From NCBI RefSeq assembly GCF_002850605.1, contig NZ_NXGB01000004.1:186001-250000 (forward strand): 64,000 nucleotides of DNA, written 5' to 3'. Each line of letters begins with the position of its first letter. Within the stretch, counting starts at the first letter, position 1. The DNA is from Pasteurella oralis. Its GTDB lineage: Bacteria > Pseudomonadota > Gammaproteobacteria > Enterobacterales > Pasteurellaceae. Under the pieces are notes generated by a model. It worked only from the letters and a program-made list of their open reading frames with translations. It had not been told where the DNA came from and ran no database searches. The translations under genes and the position numbers were made by a program. Shown here piece by piece: positions 1 through 9,063 of this stretch.

Positions 1-30
1 TTCGCTCTCGCTTCGGGAGCGAAATTTTAT
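1..30 (+). terminator. Rho-independent terminator of a gene upstream of the window
   Basis: Arms TTCGCTC (1-7) and GAGCGAA (17-23) pair around a short loop and are followed by ATTTTAT. The gene it ends lies outside the window. Confidence 0.6.
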
Positions 31-97
31 CACTTACTCTAGTTAAGATGATGTCTATTTTCCTCACTCAATTCCACAATTTTGCGGGAGTATAAGT

Positions 98-1111
98 ATG
101 AATACAACTGTTGCCACTTCTCCAATTACTGTGCTTGGTGCAGGTTCGTATGGTACAGCATTGGCTATCGCATTTTCGCGAAATGGATTCCCTACTTATC
201 TGTGGGGACATGATCCTGTACATATGCAACGTTTGAGTGAAGAACGGCAGAATAATGCCTTTTTACCGAATATTGATTTTCCTGAAGCATTGCATATTGA
301 AGCGGATTTAGCCACAGCAATAAGTCGTTCTCGTGATTTATTAATTGTTGTGCCAAGCCATGTTTTTGGTGAGGTCATTGAGAAAATTAAGCCGTATTTA
401 CGTCCTGATCATCGTATTGCTTGGGCAACGAAAGGATTGGAGCGTGATACTGGGCGTTTATTGCAAGAAGTGATTGAAGAAAAACTCGGTACGCAATATC
501 CATTGGCGGTATTATCTGGTCCAACATTCGCCAAAGAATTAGCTGCAGGCTTACCAACTGCAATTGCACTTGCTGCGAATAATGAGCAATTTGCTTTGGA
601 ATTTCAGGCGCGTATTCATTGTAGTAAGCATTTCCGTGTGTATATCAATCAGGACATGATTGGAGTGCAATTAGGCGGTGCGATTAAAAATGTGATCGCG
701 ATTAGCGCTGGTATGTCAGATGGCATGGGATTTGGTGCTAATGCGAGAACCGCATTGATTACTCGAGGCATTGCTGAGATTAGTCGTTTAGGCGCTTCTT
801 TAGGTGCGAATCCAAATACTTTTATGGGAATGTCTGGTTTAGGTGATTTAGTATTGACCTGTACTGATGATCAGTCGCGTAATCGCCGTTTTGGCATTAT
901 GCTTGGGCAGGGTTTTGCTGCGCAAACTGCAATGGATAACATTGGTCAAGTGGTCGAAGGTTTTTATAATGCGAAGGAAGCTTATTTACTAGCACAGCGA
1001 CAAGGTATTGAAATGCCGATTACTGAACAAGTTTATCAAGTCTTGTTCTGTGGTAAAAATGCGCAAGAAGTTGCTGCTAGCTTACTAGGACGTGAGCGTA
1101 AAGGCGAATAA
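98..1111 (+). CDS. gpsA: Glycerol-3-phosphate dehydrogenase [NAD(P)+]
   Basis: GpsA reduces dihydroxyacetone phosphate to sn-glycerol 3-phosphate in the cytoplasm and so supplies the backbone for phospholipids. The 337-residue protein has the N-terminal dinucleotide-binding loop [10 protein letters not shown] at about residues 15-24, the family segment VQLGGAIKN near residue 195 containing the catalytic lysine, and [10 protein letters not shown] near residue 250. The length is normal for the family. The start has a GGGAG ribosome site at about 84-88. It is followed after 28 bp by cysE and then by a shikimate dehydrogenase paralogue, the same order as in Haemophilus influenzae, so the three are probably one transcript up to the terminator at 1948. 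Confidence 0.96.
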   Translation: MNTTVATSPITVLGAGSYGTALAIAFSRNGFPTYLWGHDPVHMQRLSEERQNNAFLPNIDFPEALHIEADLATAISRSRDLLIVVPSHVFGEVIEKIKPYLRPDHRIAWATKGLERDTGRLLQEVIEEKLGTQYPLAVLSGPTFAKELAAGLPTAIALAANNEQFALEFQARIHCSKHFRVYINQDMIGVQLGGAIKNVIAISAGMSDGMGFGANARTALITRGIAEISRLGASLGANPNTFMGMSGLGDLVLTCTDDQSRNRRFGIMLGQGFAAQTAMDNIGQVVEGFYNAKEAYLLAQRQGIEMPITEQVYQVLFCGKNAQEVAASLLGRERKGE

Positions 1112-1139
1112 GCAAGGAAGATAAAAAGCGAGGGAAAAA

Positions 1140-1937
1140 ATGCCATTAGAAGTTTGGAATTATATTCGCCAAGAAGCAAAAGATTTAGTCGAAAATGAGC
1201 CTATTTTGGCGAGTTTTTTTCATGCAACTATTTTAAAACATCATAATTTAGGTAATGCATTAAGCTATATTTTAGCAAATAAATTAGCCAATCCGATTAT
1301 GCCTGCAATTGCATTGCGCGAGATTATTGAAGAAGCCTATCAGGCTCAACCAGATATTATTGATAGTGCCGCTTGTGATATTCGAGCAGTACGCCAGCGT
1401 GATCCCGCGGTAGAATTATGGTCAACACCATTATTATATTTAAAAGGTTTCCATGCTTTGCAAAGCCATCGTATTACACATTATTTGTGGCAACAAAATC
1501 GCAAAGCACTTGCGGTATATTTGCAAAATCAAATTTCTGTCGCTTTTGATGTGGATATTCATCCTGCCGCAGAAATTGGCTGCGGTATCATGTTTGATCA
1601 CGCCACAGGGATTGTGATTGGTGAAACCTCTGTGGTTGAAAATGATGTATCTATTTTGCAAGGTGTGACGTTAGGGGGAACAGGTAAAGAAACGGGGGAT
1701 CGTCACCCGAAAGTGCGTGAAGGTGTGATGATAGGTGCTGGAGCTAAAATTTTAGGTAATATTGAAGTTGGACGCTATGCTAAAATTGGTGCTAATTCAG
1801 TTGTCTTACAGCCTGTGCCTGAATATGCGACTGCTGCTGGTGTGCCAGCACGTGTGATCGGACGTGATAAGCAAGCGAAGCCCGCTTTCGAAATGAACCA
1901 ATATTTTAATGGTGATAATCCGAATGAAAATGAATAA
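1140..1937 (+). CDS. cysE: Serine O-acetyltransferase
   Basis: CysE acetylates L-serine with acetyl-CoA, the first step of cysteine synthesis. The 265-residue protein has the helical N-terminal half and then a left-handed beta helix of hexapeptide repeats (about residues 140-245), with IMFDHATG and GVTLGGTGKETGDRHPK as family signatures. The ribosome site is GAGGG at 1131-1135. The C-terminus is odd. Well-studied homologues end in an isoleucine that plugs the CysK active site, and the H. influenzae enzyme ends NLNI. This one ends NPNENE, with no terminal Ile, so the usual cysteine synthase complex may not form. The enzyme assignment itself is secure. Confidence 0.95.
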   Translation: MPLEVWNYIRQEAKDLVENEPILASFFHATILKHHNLGNALSYILANKLANPIMPAIALREIIEEAYQAQPDIIDSAACDIRAVRQRDPAVELWSTPLLYLKGFHALQSHRITHYLWQQNRKALAVYLQNQISVAFDVDIHPAAEIGCGIMFDHATGIVIGETSVVENDVSILQGVTLGGTGKETGDRHPKVREGVMIGAGAKILGNIEVGRYAKIGANSVVLQPVPEYATAAGVPARVIGRDKQAKPAFEMNQYFNGDNPNENE

Positions 1938-1947
1938 TGAGTAGCTG

Positions 1948-1976
1948 AAAGTGCGGTCAGTTTCCGCACTTTTTTG
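1948..1976 (+). terminator. Terminator built on an uptake signal, after cysE
   Basis: AAAGTGCGG (1948-1956) pairs with CCGCACTTT (1964-1972), followed by more T residues. The left arm contains an exact uptake signal AAGTGCGGT. It lies between cysE and the next gene. Confidence 0.75.
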
Positions 1977-1982
1977 TTATAT

Positions 1983-1992
1983 AAGGAGGTGA
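1983..1992 (+). promoter_or_regulatory. Perfect Shine-Dalgarno that sets the sdhL start
   Basis: AAGGAGGTGA is fully complementary to the 16S rRNA 3' end and lies 5 nt before ATG 1998. This selects 1998 over the in-frame upstream start at 1974. Confidence 0.85.
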
Positions 1993-1997
1993 ATAAG

Positions 1998-2816
1998 ATG
2001 ATCAATAAAGATACACAACTCTGTATTTCTTTAGCAGGTCGCCCGGGTAATTTTGGGACAAGATTTCATAATTATTTATATCAAAAGTTAGGCTTGAACT
2101 ATATTTATAAAGCTTTTACGACCAACGATATTGAACATGCGGTTAAAGGTGTGCGTGCGTTAGGGATTCGCGGTTGCGCAGTGTCGATGCCCTTTAAAGA
2201 AAGCTGTATTCCATTTTTAGATGAAATATCTGCATCAGCACAAGCAATAGAGTCAGTGAATACAATTGTTAATGACAATGGTTATCTCAAAGCGTACAAC
2301 ACCGATTATATTGCTATTGTAAAATTAATTGAGCAGTATCAGTTAAAACCTCATGCAAGTGTGATTGTACAGGGGAGTGGCGGTATGGCGAAAGCGGTAG
2401 TGGCGGCATTTAAAAATGCTGGTTTTAAGCATTTAAAAGTGTATGCCCGTAATCGTATGACAGGTGAATACTTAGCAGATTTATATGGTTATTCGTATAT
2501 TGCAAACCTAGACAACGACAGTGCGGATGTTTTAGTCAATGCGACTCCTATTGGTATGACTGGTGGCGTAGCAGCACAATCGCTTGCCTTTCCTGAATCG
2601 CTGATTAATCAAGCTAAAACCGTGTTTGATGTGGTAGCATTACCAGCACAAACATCTTTAATTCAATATGCTGAGCGACAAAGTAAACAAGTGATTTCAG
2701 GTGCTGAAGTTATTGTGCTACAAGCCGTTGAACAATTTGCGCTTTATACTTTACAACGTCCTAGTGAAGCATTAATTGTAAAAGCAGCGGAATTTGCGCG
2801 TTCAGCAACAAGTTAA
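1998..2816 (+). CDS. Shikimate dehydrogenase-like protein (SDH-L type AroE paralogue)
   Basis: This 272-residue protein belongs to the shikimate dehydrogenase family. It resembles the SDH-L branch described from H. influenzae (HI0607), which sits after cysE in the same order, rather than canonical AroE. It has the substrate-domain segment VSMPFKESC near residue 60 with the conserved lysine, the NTDY motif near residue 95, and the nucleotide-binding segment VQGSGGMAKAVV near residue 120, where AroE normally has GAGGA. SDH-L enzymes reduce shikimate poorly and their true substrate is uncertain, so a role in aromatic synthesis should not be assumed. The start is fixed by the ribosome site at 1983-1992. 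Confidence 0.88.
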   Translation: MINKDTQLCISLAGRPGNFGTRFHNYLYQKLGLNYIYKAFTTNDIEHAVKGVRALGIRGCAVSMPFKESCIPFLDEISASAQAIESVNTIVNDNGYLKAYNTDYIAIVKLIEQYQLKPHASVIVQGSGGMAKAVVAAFKNAGFKHLKVYARNRMTGEYLADLYGYSYIANLDNDSADVLVNATPIGMTGGVAAQSLAFPESLINQAKTVFDVVALPAQTSLIQYAERQSKQVISGAEVIVLQAVEQFALYTLQRPSEALIVKAAEFARSATS

Positions 2817-3072
2817 TTTCACTATTAATTGTAATTTTAAATGATTGTAAAGGCGTGCCGCTGTTTGTCTTATAAGCGTAGGGTAATTTCCTGCGCGATA
2901 AATTTACCGCAGTAAAATCAATTTAACTCAAAGGGGCAGAACGATTTCTGCCAAATATTGTTTTCTTTTTCACTCCATTTACCCCAACCCAATATATTCC
3001 CAGCTAGTGTACTGTCGTTGCAATGCCTTTAAAAAGTGCGGTGAGTTTTTTAACAATTTTTCTTGTTAGATA

Positions 3073-3091
3073 GAAAATGAAAATTTTTATC
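3073..3091. promoter_or_regulatory. Candidate Fur-family operator
   Basis: GAAAATGAAAATTTTTATC matches the 19-bp Fur consensus GATAATGATAATCATTATC at 15 of 19 positions. It lies about 130 bp before the receptor start. Because the receptor looks zinc-specific, a Zur-type regulator is also possible, but the site does not match the enterobacterial Zur consensus well. Confidence 0.4.
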
Positions 3092-3135
3092 ATTTTTTAC
3101 TTTTCTTTTTTGTATTCAAACGGTAATATGCAAAA

Positions 3136-3158
3136 CTTATTTTTTACAAAAAAATAAG
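3136..3158. repeat. 10-bp inverted repeat upstream of the receptor gene
   Basis: CTTATTTTTT (3136-3145) and AAAAAATAAG (3149-3158) are perfect reverse complements separated by 3 bp. They lie 60 bp before the receptor start and could be an operator or an mRNA hairpin. Confidence 0.45.
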
Positions 3159-3217
3159 ATGGTCATTTTCTTGTAAAAAGTAACTTTCTGTTTAGGTTTA
3201 ATTTCGAAGGGATTCCT

Positions 3218-5638
3218 ATGTACCACCAACAAGTTAATTATAAATTAAAACCAATTACTGTTTTATTATCAGCGCTGTTTGCCACAAGTCCTTTGTTTGC
3301 CAATAGCCAAAATGAAGAGGTTATTTTGCTTGACGAAATTAGTGTAACCTCAAATATTGCCGTATTTTCCAGTGACCCTTTGTCAGGTTCACCAAAATTG
3401 AATGATATTGTAGTAAATAAAAAAGCATTAAAAGCACGTTCTAGCACATTAGGTAATGCATTAGCGGGGGAATTAAGTGTACATAGTAATCAATTTGGCG
3501 GTGGTGCCAGTGCTCCAGTGATTCGTGGACAGGAAGGTGTACGTTTAAAAATCTTACAAAATGGCTCTGATGTGATCGATATGTCGCAGCTATCACCAGA
3601 TCATGCTATTGGTGTTGATACTTTGTTAGCAGAACAAGTTGAAATTGTACGTGGCGCTTCTACTTTGCTGTATGCTACCGCTTCTCCTGCTGGGGTAGTG
3701 AATGTCATTGACCGCCGTATTCCAACTCAAGTGCCAGAAAAAGGCTATGAAGTGGATTTAAATACACGTTACAACACCAATAGCCATGAAAAATTGGCAA
3801 CAACAGGCATTAGTGCTGGTTTAGGAAAGCATATTGCATTACGTTTTGAAGGGCTTGTGCGTGATTCGGATAACTATCGTGTACCGGGCTTTAAACTTGG
3901 TCAAACCCTGAATTATGTGCCAGATACACAAAATAAAACCAAAGCAGGCAGCTATGGCATTTCTTTTATTGGTGAACGAGGCTATCTTGGCTTTGCTTAT
4001 AATGAGCGCCGTGAGAAATATGGCTTGCCTGGTCATAATCATAAACTTGATAGTTGTAGTGCGCATATTTGGGGTGGGAACCTCAGACATAACTACTATT
4101 TGGGGCTTTATCCGCATTTAATGGACGATACGGATTTAGTGAACACTCACTTTCACTGCTATGGACATGAGAATGACGGTAAACATAGCCATGATAACCC
4201 TTATGGGCATGACCATGATCATACCGTTGGCGGTCCTTTCGTTGATTCACAGTCAAAACGTTATGATATTCGCGCAGAATTGAAACAGCCAATCAAAGAG
4301 TTAGACAAAGTTAAATTCAGTTATTCAGAAACCCGCTATAAACACAATGAACGAGATGCAGATATTCCAATCAATTTGTTTAAGAATAATGGCTATAATG
4401 TGCGTATTGAATTTTTCCATACACCAGTTGGCGGTCTAACAGGTGTATTGGGTGCCCAATATCAAACCCAAACTAGTAGTGCTAATATCCCCCGCATTGC
4501 GCCTTGCTCTTTGAATGCGACTCATCCTTGTCATAAAAATAAAAAGCGAGATTCACAGAAAATTAAAGAAGGAGATCGTAAACATTGGGCACTTATTGAA
4601 AATACACAATTACAAACTAGTTTCTTTGCCGTTGAGCAATTACGTTGGCAAGATTTTTTATTTGAAGTTGGATTGAGAACAGAAAAGCAAGAAATTAAAA
4701 TTGAACATGATGTGGGCAGATTAGCCAAGATAAAAGAATCAGTAGAAGGTTGTAATAAAAATAGCATTTTGTATCGCCCTAGTCTTTGTAGAAAGGGAAG
4801 CTATCTCACACCAGATTTATCTACTTATAACGATAGGGCAACATCGTACTCTAGCTCTATAAATTGGGCATTTATGCCTGATTATATTTTGTCTTTTACT
4901 TATTCACATAATGAACGCCATCCGACACCAATGGAATTGTATTACCATGGTAAGCACTTAGCGACAGTTTCATTTGAGCATGGTAATCGCTATTTAAAAA
5001 AAGAAATTTCTGATAATTATGAACTCGGCTTAGCTTATTCTGATGACAAATTAAGCTACACACTGAATGTCTATTACAATGATTTCAAAAATCGTATTTT
5101 TAATCAGACATTGAGTAAAGCAGGTAATCTATCGTTAAATAGATATAGCCAATCAAAAGCGATTTATTATGGTACAGAGGGACGTATTGATTATGCATTT
5201 ACTCCCGATTTAAAAATGGGATTATTTGGTGATTATGTGCGCGGTAAATTATTTGATTTACCACCAACATATATTATTGAGCATATTACACAGACAAGAA
5301 CACCAGTACTACAAGCTGATCAAAATGCGCCAAGAGTACCACCTGCTCGCTTAGGCTTCAGAGCGAATATGCAAGTGACAGACAATTTAGCAAGTTCATT
5401 AGAATATACTTATGTTTATCAACAAAATAAAGTGGCACCGTTAGAAAATGCCACAGCGGCGCATAGTTTATTGAATATGGGGTTAGATTATTCTCGCACG
5501 ATAGGTAAAGTGGATTATCAACTGTTTATTGAAGGTAATAATTTATTGAATCGTAAGATCTATTCACATACTTCCTTTTTACCATTTGTACCGCAAATGG
5601 GGCGTAATTTTACGTTAGGTTTGAATATTCATTTCTAA
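3218..5638 (+). CDS. TonB-dependent outer-membrane receptor, ZnuD-like (probable zinc uptake)
   Basis: An 806-residue TonB-dependent receptor. Residues 1-29 form a signal peptide ending SPLFANS. LDEISVTS at 39-45 is a TonB box, and the plug follows at about 60-170 with VIRGQEGVRL and VEIVRGASTLLY. The rest is a beta-barrel ending in a C-terminal phenylalanine. One extracellular loop (about residues 273-335) holds 13 histidines, including GHDHDH, and two cysteines (C280, C314). Such His-rich, disulphide-bearing loops are typical of the zinc receptor ZnuD of Neisseria, so zinc is the likely substrate; this is inferred. It is monocistronic, with its own regulatory region and a terminator at 5659. 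Haem or another metal complex remains possible. Confidence 0.85.
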   Translation: MYHQQVNYKLKPITVLLSALFATSPLFANSQNEEVILLDEISVTSNIAVFSSDPLSGSPKLNDIVVNKKALKARSSTLGNALAGELSVHSNQFGGGASAPVIRGQEGVRLKILQNGSDVIDMSQLSPDHAIGVDTLLAEQVEIVRGASTLLYATASPAGVVNVIDRRIPTQVPEKGYEVDLNTRYNTNSHEKLATTGISAGLGKHIALRFEGLVRDSDNYRVPGFKLGQTLNYVPDTQNKTKAGSYGISFIGERGYLGFAYNERREKYGLPGHNHKLDSCSAHIWGGNLRHNYYLGLYPHLMDDTDLVNTHFHCYGHENDGKHSHDNPYGHDHDHTVGGPFVDSQSKRYDIRAELKQPIKELDKVKFSYSETRYKHNERDADIPINLFKNNGYNVRIEFFHTPVGGLTGVLGAQYQTQTSSANIPRIAPCSLNATHPCHKNKKRDSQKIKEGDRKHWALIENTQLQTSFFAVEQLRWQDFLFEVGLRTEKQEIKIEHDVGRLAKIKESVEGCNKNSILYRPSLCRKGSYLTPDLSTYNDRATSYSSSINWAFMPDYILSFTYSHNERHPTPMELYYHGKHLATVSFEHGNRYLKKEISDNYELGLAYSDDKLSYTLNVYYNDFKNRIFNQTLSKAGNLSLNRYSQSKAIYYGTEGRIDYAFTPDLKMGLFGDYVRGKLFDLPPTYIIEHITQTRTPVLQADQNAPRVPPARLGFRANMQVTDNLASSLEYTYVYQQNKVAPLENATAAHSLLNMGLDYSRTIGKVDYQLFIEGNNLLNRKIYSHTSFLPFVPQMGRNFTLGLNIHF

Positions 5639-5658
5639 GCGAGATTCGCTCGTCTTGA

Positions 5659-5692
5659 AAAGCACAGTTTGTATCGGACTGTGCTTTTTTTT
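5659..5692. terminator. Bidirectional terminator between the receptor and recQ
   Basis: AAAGCACAGT (5659-5668) pairs with ACTGTGCTTT (5678-5687), followed by TTTTT. It lies between convergent genes. Confidence 0.85.
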
Positions 5693-5747
5693 GTTGTCAT
5701 TTTGATAAGTAAAATGTCGGCAAAACTCAGTTAAAACAGACCGCACT

Positions 5748-7643
5748 TTATTCTAAATTGAGTGGATGACTATTGTTAGTTAATGTACTTTTATGTTCGC
5801 GAATGAGCGCCATAAAAGGTTGGGCAAAGCGTTCTAGTTTGATTGCCCCTACTCCATTAATTTGAAGCATTTCAGCATTTGTAGTTGGCTGATATTGTGC
5901 CATTTCCTGTAAAGTTGCGTCGTTGAACACAATATAGGACGGAATGTTTTCTTTATCTGCAATTTGTTTGCGTAAAAAACGTAAACGGGCAAAGAGATCT
6001 TTATCATAGTGATTCAACGCATTTTTTTGCGGCGAAATGACAGCTTGCAGTGACGAAAGTCGTGGCATAGCAAGTTGTAGTGGTCGTTCACCACGTAAAA
6101 AAGGTTTGGCATTTTCGGTCAATTGTAATGTGGTATTGAAATGATCAAAGATTTGTTTGACTAAGCCTAAATGAATTAATTGGCGAATCACAGCTTGCCA
6201 GTGCTCTTTACTTTTATCTTTACCAATGCCATAGACACTAAGTTGGTCATGTTGGTGGTCTTTAATTTTTTGATGAGTTAAGCCACGCAATATACCAATA
6301 ATATAATGCGTTCCAAAACATTGCCCTACGCGATAAATTGTTGACATCACTTTTTGTGCATCCACTAGACCATCGTATTGTTTGGGCGGGTCAAGACAAA
6401 TATCACAATTTTGACAAGGGGTTTGACGATGTTCACCAAAATAATTGAGTAAGACTAAACGGCGACAAGTTTGACTTTCTGCAAACTCGCCAATCGCTTG
6501 TAGTTTGAGTTCTTCAATTTGACGTTGCGAACTTTCTGGTTTTTCTAATAAAATTTTATACAGCCAAGCATAATCCGCTGGCTCATAAAATAACACAGCT
6601 TCTGCAGGTAAATCATCACGCCCAGCTCGTCCAGTTTCTTGATAGTAAGCTTCAATACTGCGCGGTAAATCAAAGTGTGCCACAAAACGTACATTAGATT
6701 TATTAATTCCCATGCCAAACGCAATAGTCGCCACAACTACTTGGACATTATCGCGTTGAAAAGCACGTTGTACTTGCTCACGTTGACTTGCTTCAAGTCC
6801 TGCATGGTAAGCTTGAGCAGATACACCTTTATTACGCAGGCTTTCTGCAATACGTTCTACTTTATTGCGGCTATTACAATAAATAATGCCGCTCTTGCCT
6901 TTTTGTCCTAATACAAAACGGCACAATTGATCCATCGGTTTGAACTTTTCGACTAAAGTATAGCGAATATTAGGACGATCAAAACTACCAATATATACAT
7001 GGGGATCATGTAAATTGAGATGTAATAGAATATCTTTACGCGTGGCATGATCGGCGGTCGCAGTTAATGCCATAATTGGTGCATTTGGGAAACAGCTTTT
7101 TAAACCGCCTAGTTGGCTATATTCAGGGCGAAAGTCATGTCCCCACTGTGAAATACAATGGGCTTCGTCAATAGCAATAAAACTGACTTGGCTATGTGAG
7201 ATTAAGTGGAAGAAACTTGTGGTCATCACTTTTTCTGGTGAAACATATAACAGCTTTAAGTTACCCGCCATGATTTTATTGTGTACAGTTTGCTGTTCCG
7301 AAAAGGTCTGACTTGAATTGAGGTAGTCTGCTTCAATGCCATTAGCAAGTAGTTGATCCACTTGGTCTTTCATTAATGAAATCAGCGGTGAAATCACTAG
7401 TGTTAGCCCCTCAAAACATAAGGCTGGAATCTGATAGCATAATGATTTTCCATTACCTGTTGCCATAATGACAAGGCTATCTTTGCCTTGTAATGTAGCA
7501 TCGATCACTTCTTCTTGTCCGAGGCGAAAGCTTTGGTAACCAAAAACAGAGTGCAATACATCAAGTGCGGTCTGTTTTAGTGAAACTTGCTTAAAATCGA
7601 CCGCACTTTTTATGCTTTGTTGTTGTACTTCATCAGAACACAT
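5748..7643 (-). CDS. recQ: ATP-dependent DNA helicase RecQ
   Basis: RecQ unwinds DNA 3' to 5' in recombination and fork repair. The 631-residue protein has the usual order of domains: two RecA-like helicase lobes with ATGNGKSLCYQ (Walker A) and DEAHCISQWGHDFR (motif II and aromatic-rich loop), the motif VI segment GRAGRDDLP, a zinc-binding set CRRLVLLNYFGE..CQNCDIC, a winged helix and a C-terminal HRDC domain. The Walker A loop reads TGNGKS, whereas E. coli RecQ has TGGGKS; the key GKS is kept. The start codon region overlaps the end of pldA by 11 bp, so the two genes are probably cotranscribed. Two uptake signals lie near its 5' end. Confidence 0.96.
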   Translation of the reverse strand: MCSDEVQQQSIKSAVDFKQVSLKQTALDVLHSVFGYQSFRLGQEEVIDATLQGKDSLVIMATGNGKSLCYQIPALCFEGLTLVISPLISLMKDQVDQLLANGIEADYLNSSQTFSEQQTVHNKIMAGNLKLLYVSPEKVMTTSFFHLISHSQVSFIAIDEAHCISQWGHDFRPEYSQLGGLKSCFPNAPIMALTATADHATRKDILLHLNLHDPHVYIGSFDRPNIRYTLVEKFKPMDQLCRFVLGQKGKSGIIYCNSRNKVERIAESLRNKGVSAQAYHAGLEASQREQVQRAFQRDNVQVVVATIAFGMGINKSNVRFVAHFDLPRSIEAYYQETGRAGRDDLPAEAVLFYEPADYAWLYKILLEKPESSQRQIEELKLQAIGEFAESQTCRRLVLLNYFGEHRQTPCQNCDICLDPPKQYDGLVDAQKVMSTIYRVGQCFGTHYIIGILRGLTHQKIKDHQHDQLSVYGIGKDKSKEHWQAVIRQLIHLGLVKQIFDHFNTTLQLTENAKPFLRGERPLQLAMPRLSSLQAVISPQKNALNHYDKDLFARLRFLRKQIADKENIPSYIVFNDATLQEMAQYQPTTNAEMLQINGVGAIKLERFAQPFMALIREHKSTLTNNSHPLNLE

Positions 7644-8493
7644 TATTTAGCGAAATACCTATACCAATGCGTTGAATATTTTTCTGATAATCGACTAAAG
7701 ATTCACCATAGCCAGTGTAATATTGGGTATAGAAACGAATATTTTTAGTGATCGGATAGCTGTAGCTTGCTTCTAGTCCACCTTTATTAGAAGCGGGATT
7801 ATAGTGCCCTGACAGTTTGAATTGATGATTTTGATAATAGTAGCCTACTGCTAAATCAAAGTAACTTCGATATTTGCTGATATCAGGATTATCATCATCT
7901 TTGGTTTTTTCAGGGATACGCCACCAAGGTTTGATTTCAATTGTCCAGTGATCTTTTATTGCAGAGGCTCGAGCGTAAATACGATTCCAACTACGAGAAA
8001 GCTTTTCGCGATCATTGCGACCATTCGATTGGTGATTGATACCTGTTTCAACATCCTGCATTATCCAGCCAAAAGGTAAAGCGTACTGTGTTTTCCAAGC
8101 AATAAACAACTGTGGTTCATAATTGGTTTCGCGGAACGGCGAGGATTCATTTACATTGCTTAATTGAAACCAGGATTTTTGTGTATAAGAGGCAGCTAAT
8201 ACGGAATCTTTACCCAAAATACCGCGCCACAGTGGCAATGCTAAACTAATTTGAAATTTTAGTTCGTCCTTACGTGTGTTGTCTTTTTTCTGGAAGTTGC
8301 CATCTGAATAAGTCGCCATCAAATAGTTTTTTTCATAGCCAAGTAAGCCAACAAAATCTTCTGATTTTGTCAGTAAGACTTGCGTTTTACTTTGATAAGG
8401 GCGAGAACTTTCAACGCCTTGCGCTAAAGCTGTTGCACTGAAAATTACACTGAGGAATCCCGTTAAAATTAGCCATTGTTGATTGATTTTCAT
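7633..8493 (-). CDS. pldA: Outer-membrane phospholipase A
   Basis: PldA is a calcium-dependent outer-membrane enzyme that hydrolyses phospholipids appearing in the outer leaflet. The protein is 286 residues with a clear signal peptide (cleavage near residue 25, ATALA/Q). The catalytic motif NHQSNGRND carries the active-site His and Ser, and SRSWNR follows shortly after, as in E. coli PldA. The C-terminus ends in phenylalanine (SLNNVF), as expected for a 12-stranded barrel. It lies 9 bp downstream of cyaY on the same strand and overlaps recQ. Confidence 0.94.
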   Translation of the reverse strand: MKINQQWLILTGFLSVIFSATALAQGVESSRPYQSKTQVLLTKSEDFVGLLGYEKNYLMATYSDGNFQKKDNTRKDELKFQISLALPLWRGILGKDSVLAASYTQKSWFQLSNVNESSPFRETNYEPQLFIAWKTQYALPFGWIMQDVETGINHQSNGRNDREKLSRSWNRIYARASAIKDHWTIEIKPWWRIPEKTKDDDNPDISKYRSYFDLAVGYYYQNHQFKLSGHYNPASNKGGLEASYSYPITKNIRFYTQYYTGYGESLVDYQKNIQRIGIGISLNNVF

Positions 8494-8502
8494 GCTTTAT
8501 CC

Positions 8503-8811
8503 TTAGCGAAAATGCACAGATTCTCCATGCGCAGTACAAGCTTGTTCTAAACAATCCCAAAATTTTTTGCCATCACTGCTAATCCATTCATTATTTTGAA
8601 AGCTAAAATGGAACCCGCCAACACGGCTAGCTAACCATAATTCTAATAATGGTTCTTGTTTATTGATGACAATTTGACTGCGATCTTCAAAGGTAATGCT
8701 GAAAACAGAACCTTGTATATCACAATCCACATCGCAGTCTTGCGCTTCTAATTGTTCTTCAATCGTCGCCCAAATCTGCTCAATATTTTGATGAAATTCC
8801 GTTACGTTCAT
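8503..8811 (-). CDS. cyaY: Iron-sulfur cluster assembly protein CyaY (bacterial frataxin)
   Basis: A 102-residue frataxin homologue that binds iron and modulates IscS-driven Fe-S cluster assembly in the cytoplasm. The acidic first helix (MNVTEFHQNIEQIWATIEEQ) is followed by SQIVINKQEPLLELWLASR and GGFHFSF, the conserved beta-sheet signature. Length is normal. It is divergent from lptM, as in many gammaproteobacteria. Confidence 0.94.
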   Translation of the reverse strand: MNVTEFHQNIEQIWATIEEQLEAQDCDVDCDIQGSVFSITFEDRSQIVINKQEPLLELWLASRVGGFHFSFQNNEWISSDGKKFWDCLEQACTAHGESVHFR

Positions 8812-8933
8812 AAATCCCTCTTATTCATCGTGCTAAAACTAAGGATTATAAAGATTTTCGCATTATTGTGATAGCACAAAGACAGATTTAATGGTAAAAA
8901 GTGTTGTCAATGTCAACAACAAAGGATAATAAA

Positions 8934-9053
8934 ATGAAAAAATGGGTCTCCGCTTTCGTCTTAGCTGCACTTTGTGTCTTAACCGTGAGTTGCGGTGTAA
9001 AAGGACCGCTTTATTTTCCAGAAAAAGAGCAAGTACAAGACACAGTAAAATAG
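8934..9053 (+). CDS. lptM: Small lipoprotein LptM (YifL)
   Basis: A 39-codon gene. The product has a positively charged start, a hydrophobic stretch, a lipidation cysteine at residue 20 (LTVSC), and then GVKGPLYFP. The CG(L/V)KGPLYFP motif is the hallmark of LptM/YifL, which in E. coli helps the LptDE lipopolysaccharide translocon mature at the outer membrane. It stands directly before lysA (10 bp) and opposite cyaY, the conserved setting for this gene. The ribosome site is AAAGGA at about 8921-8926. Confidence 0.9.
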   Translation: MKKWVSAFVLAALCVLTVSCGVKGPLYFPEKEQVQDTVK

Positions 9054-9063
9054 TAGGTATGCA

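Larger units (their letters stand above)
2817..3217. other. Intergenic region before the TonB-dependent receptor
   Basis: No gene is visible in these 400 bp. They contain a weak hairpin (GGCAGA 2935-2940 with TCTGCC 2947-2952), an exact uptake signal at 3034-3042, a Fur-like site at 3073-3091 and a 10-bp inverted repeat at 3136-3158. The region is strongly AT-rich from 3060 on and must contain the receptor promoter. Confidence 0.6.

Noticed and set aside
3839-4292. Long antisense and shifted ORFs inside the TonB receptor gene
   Set aside because: They lie within a clear coding sequence, lack ribosome sites and have no family features; the His-rich codons on the real frame explain the open frames.
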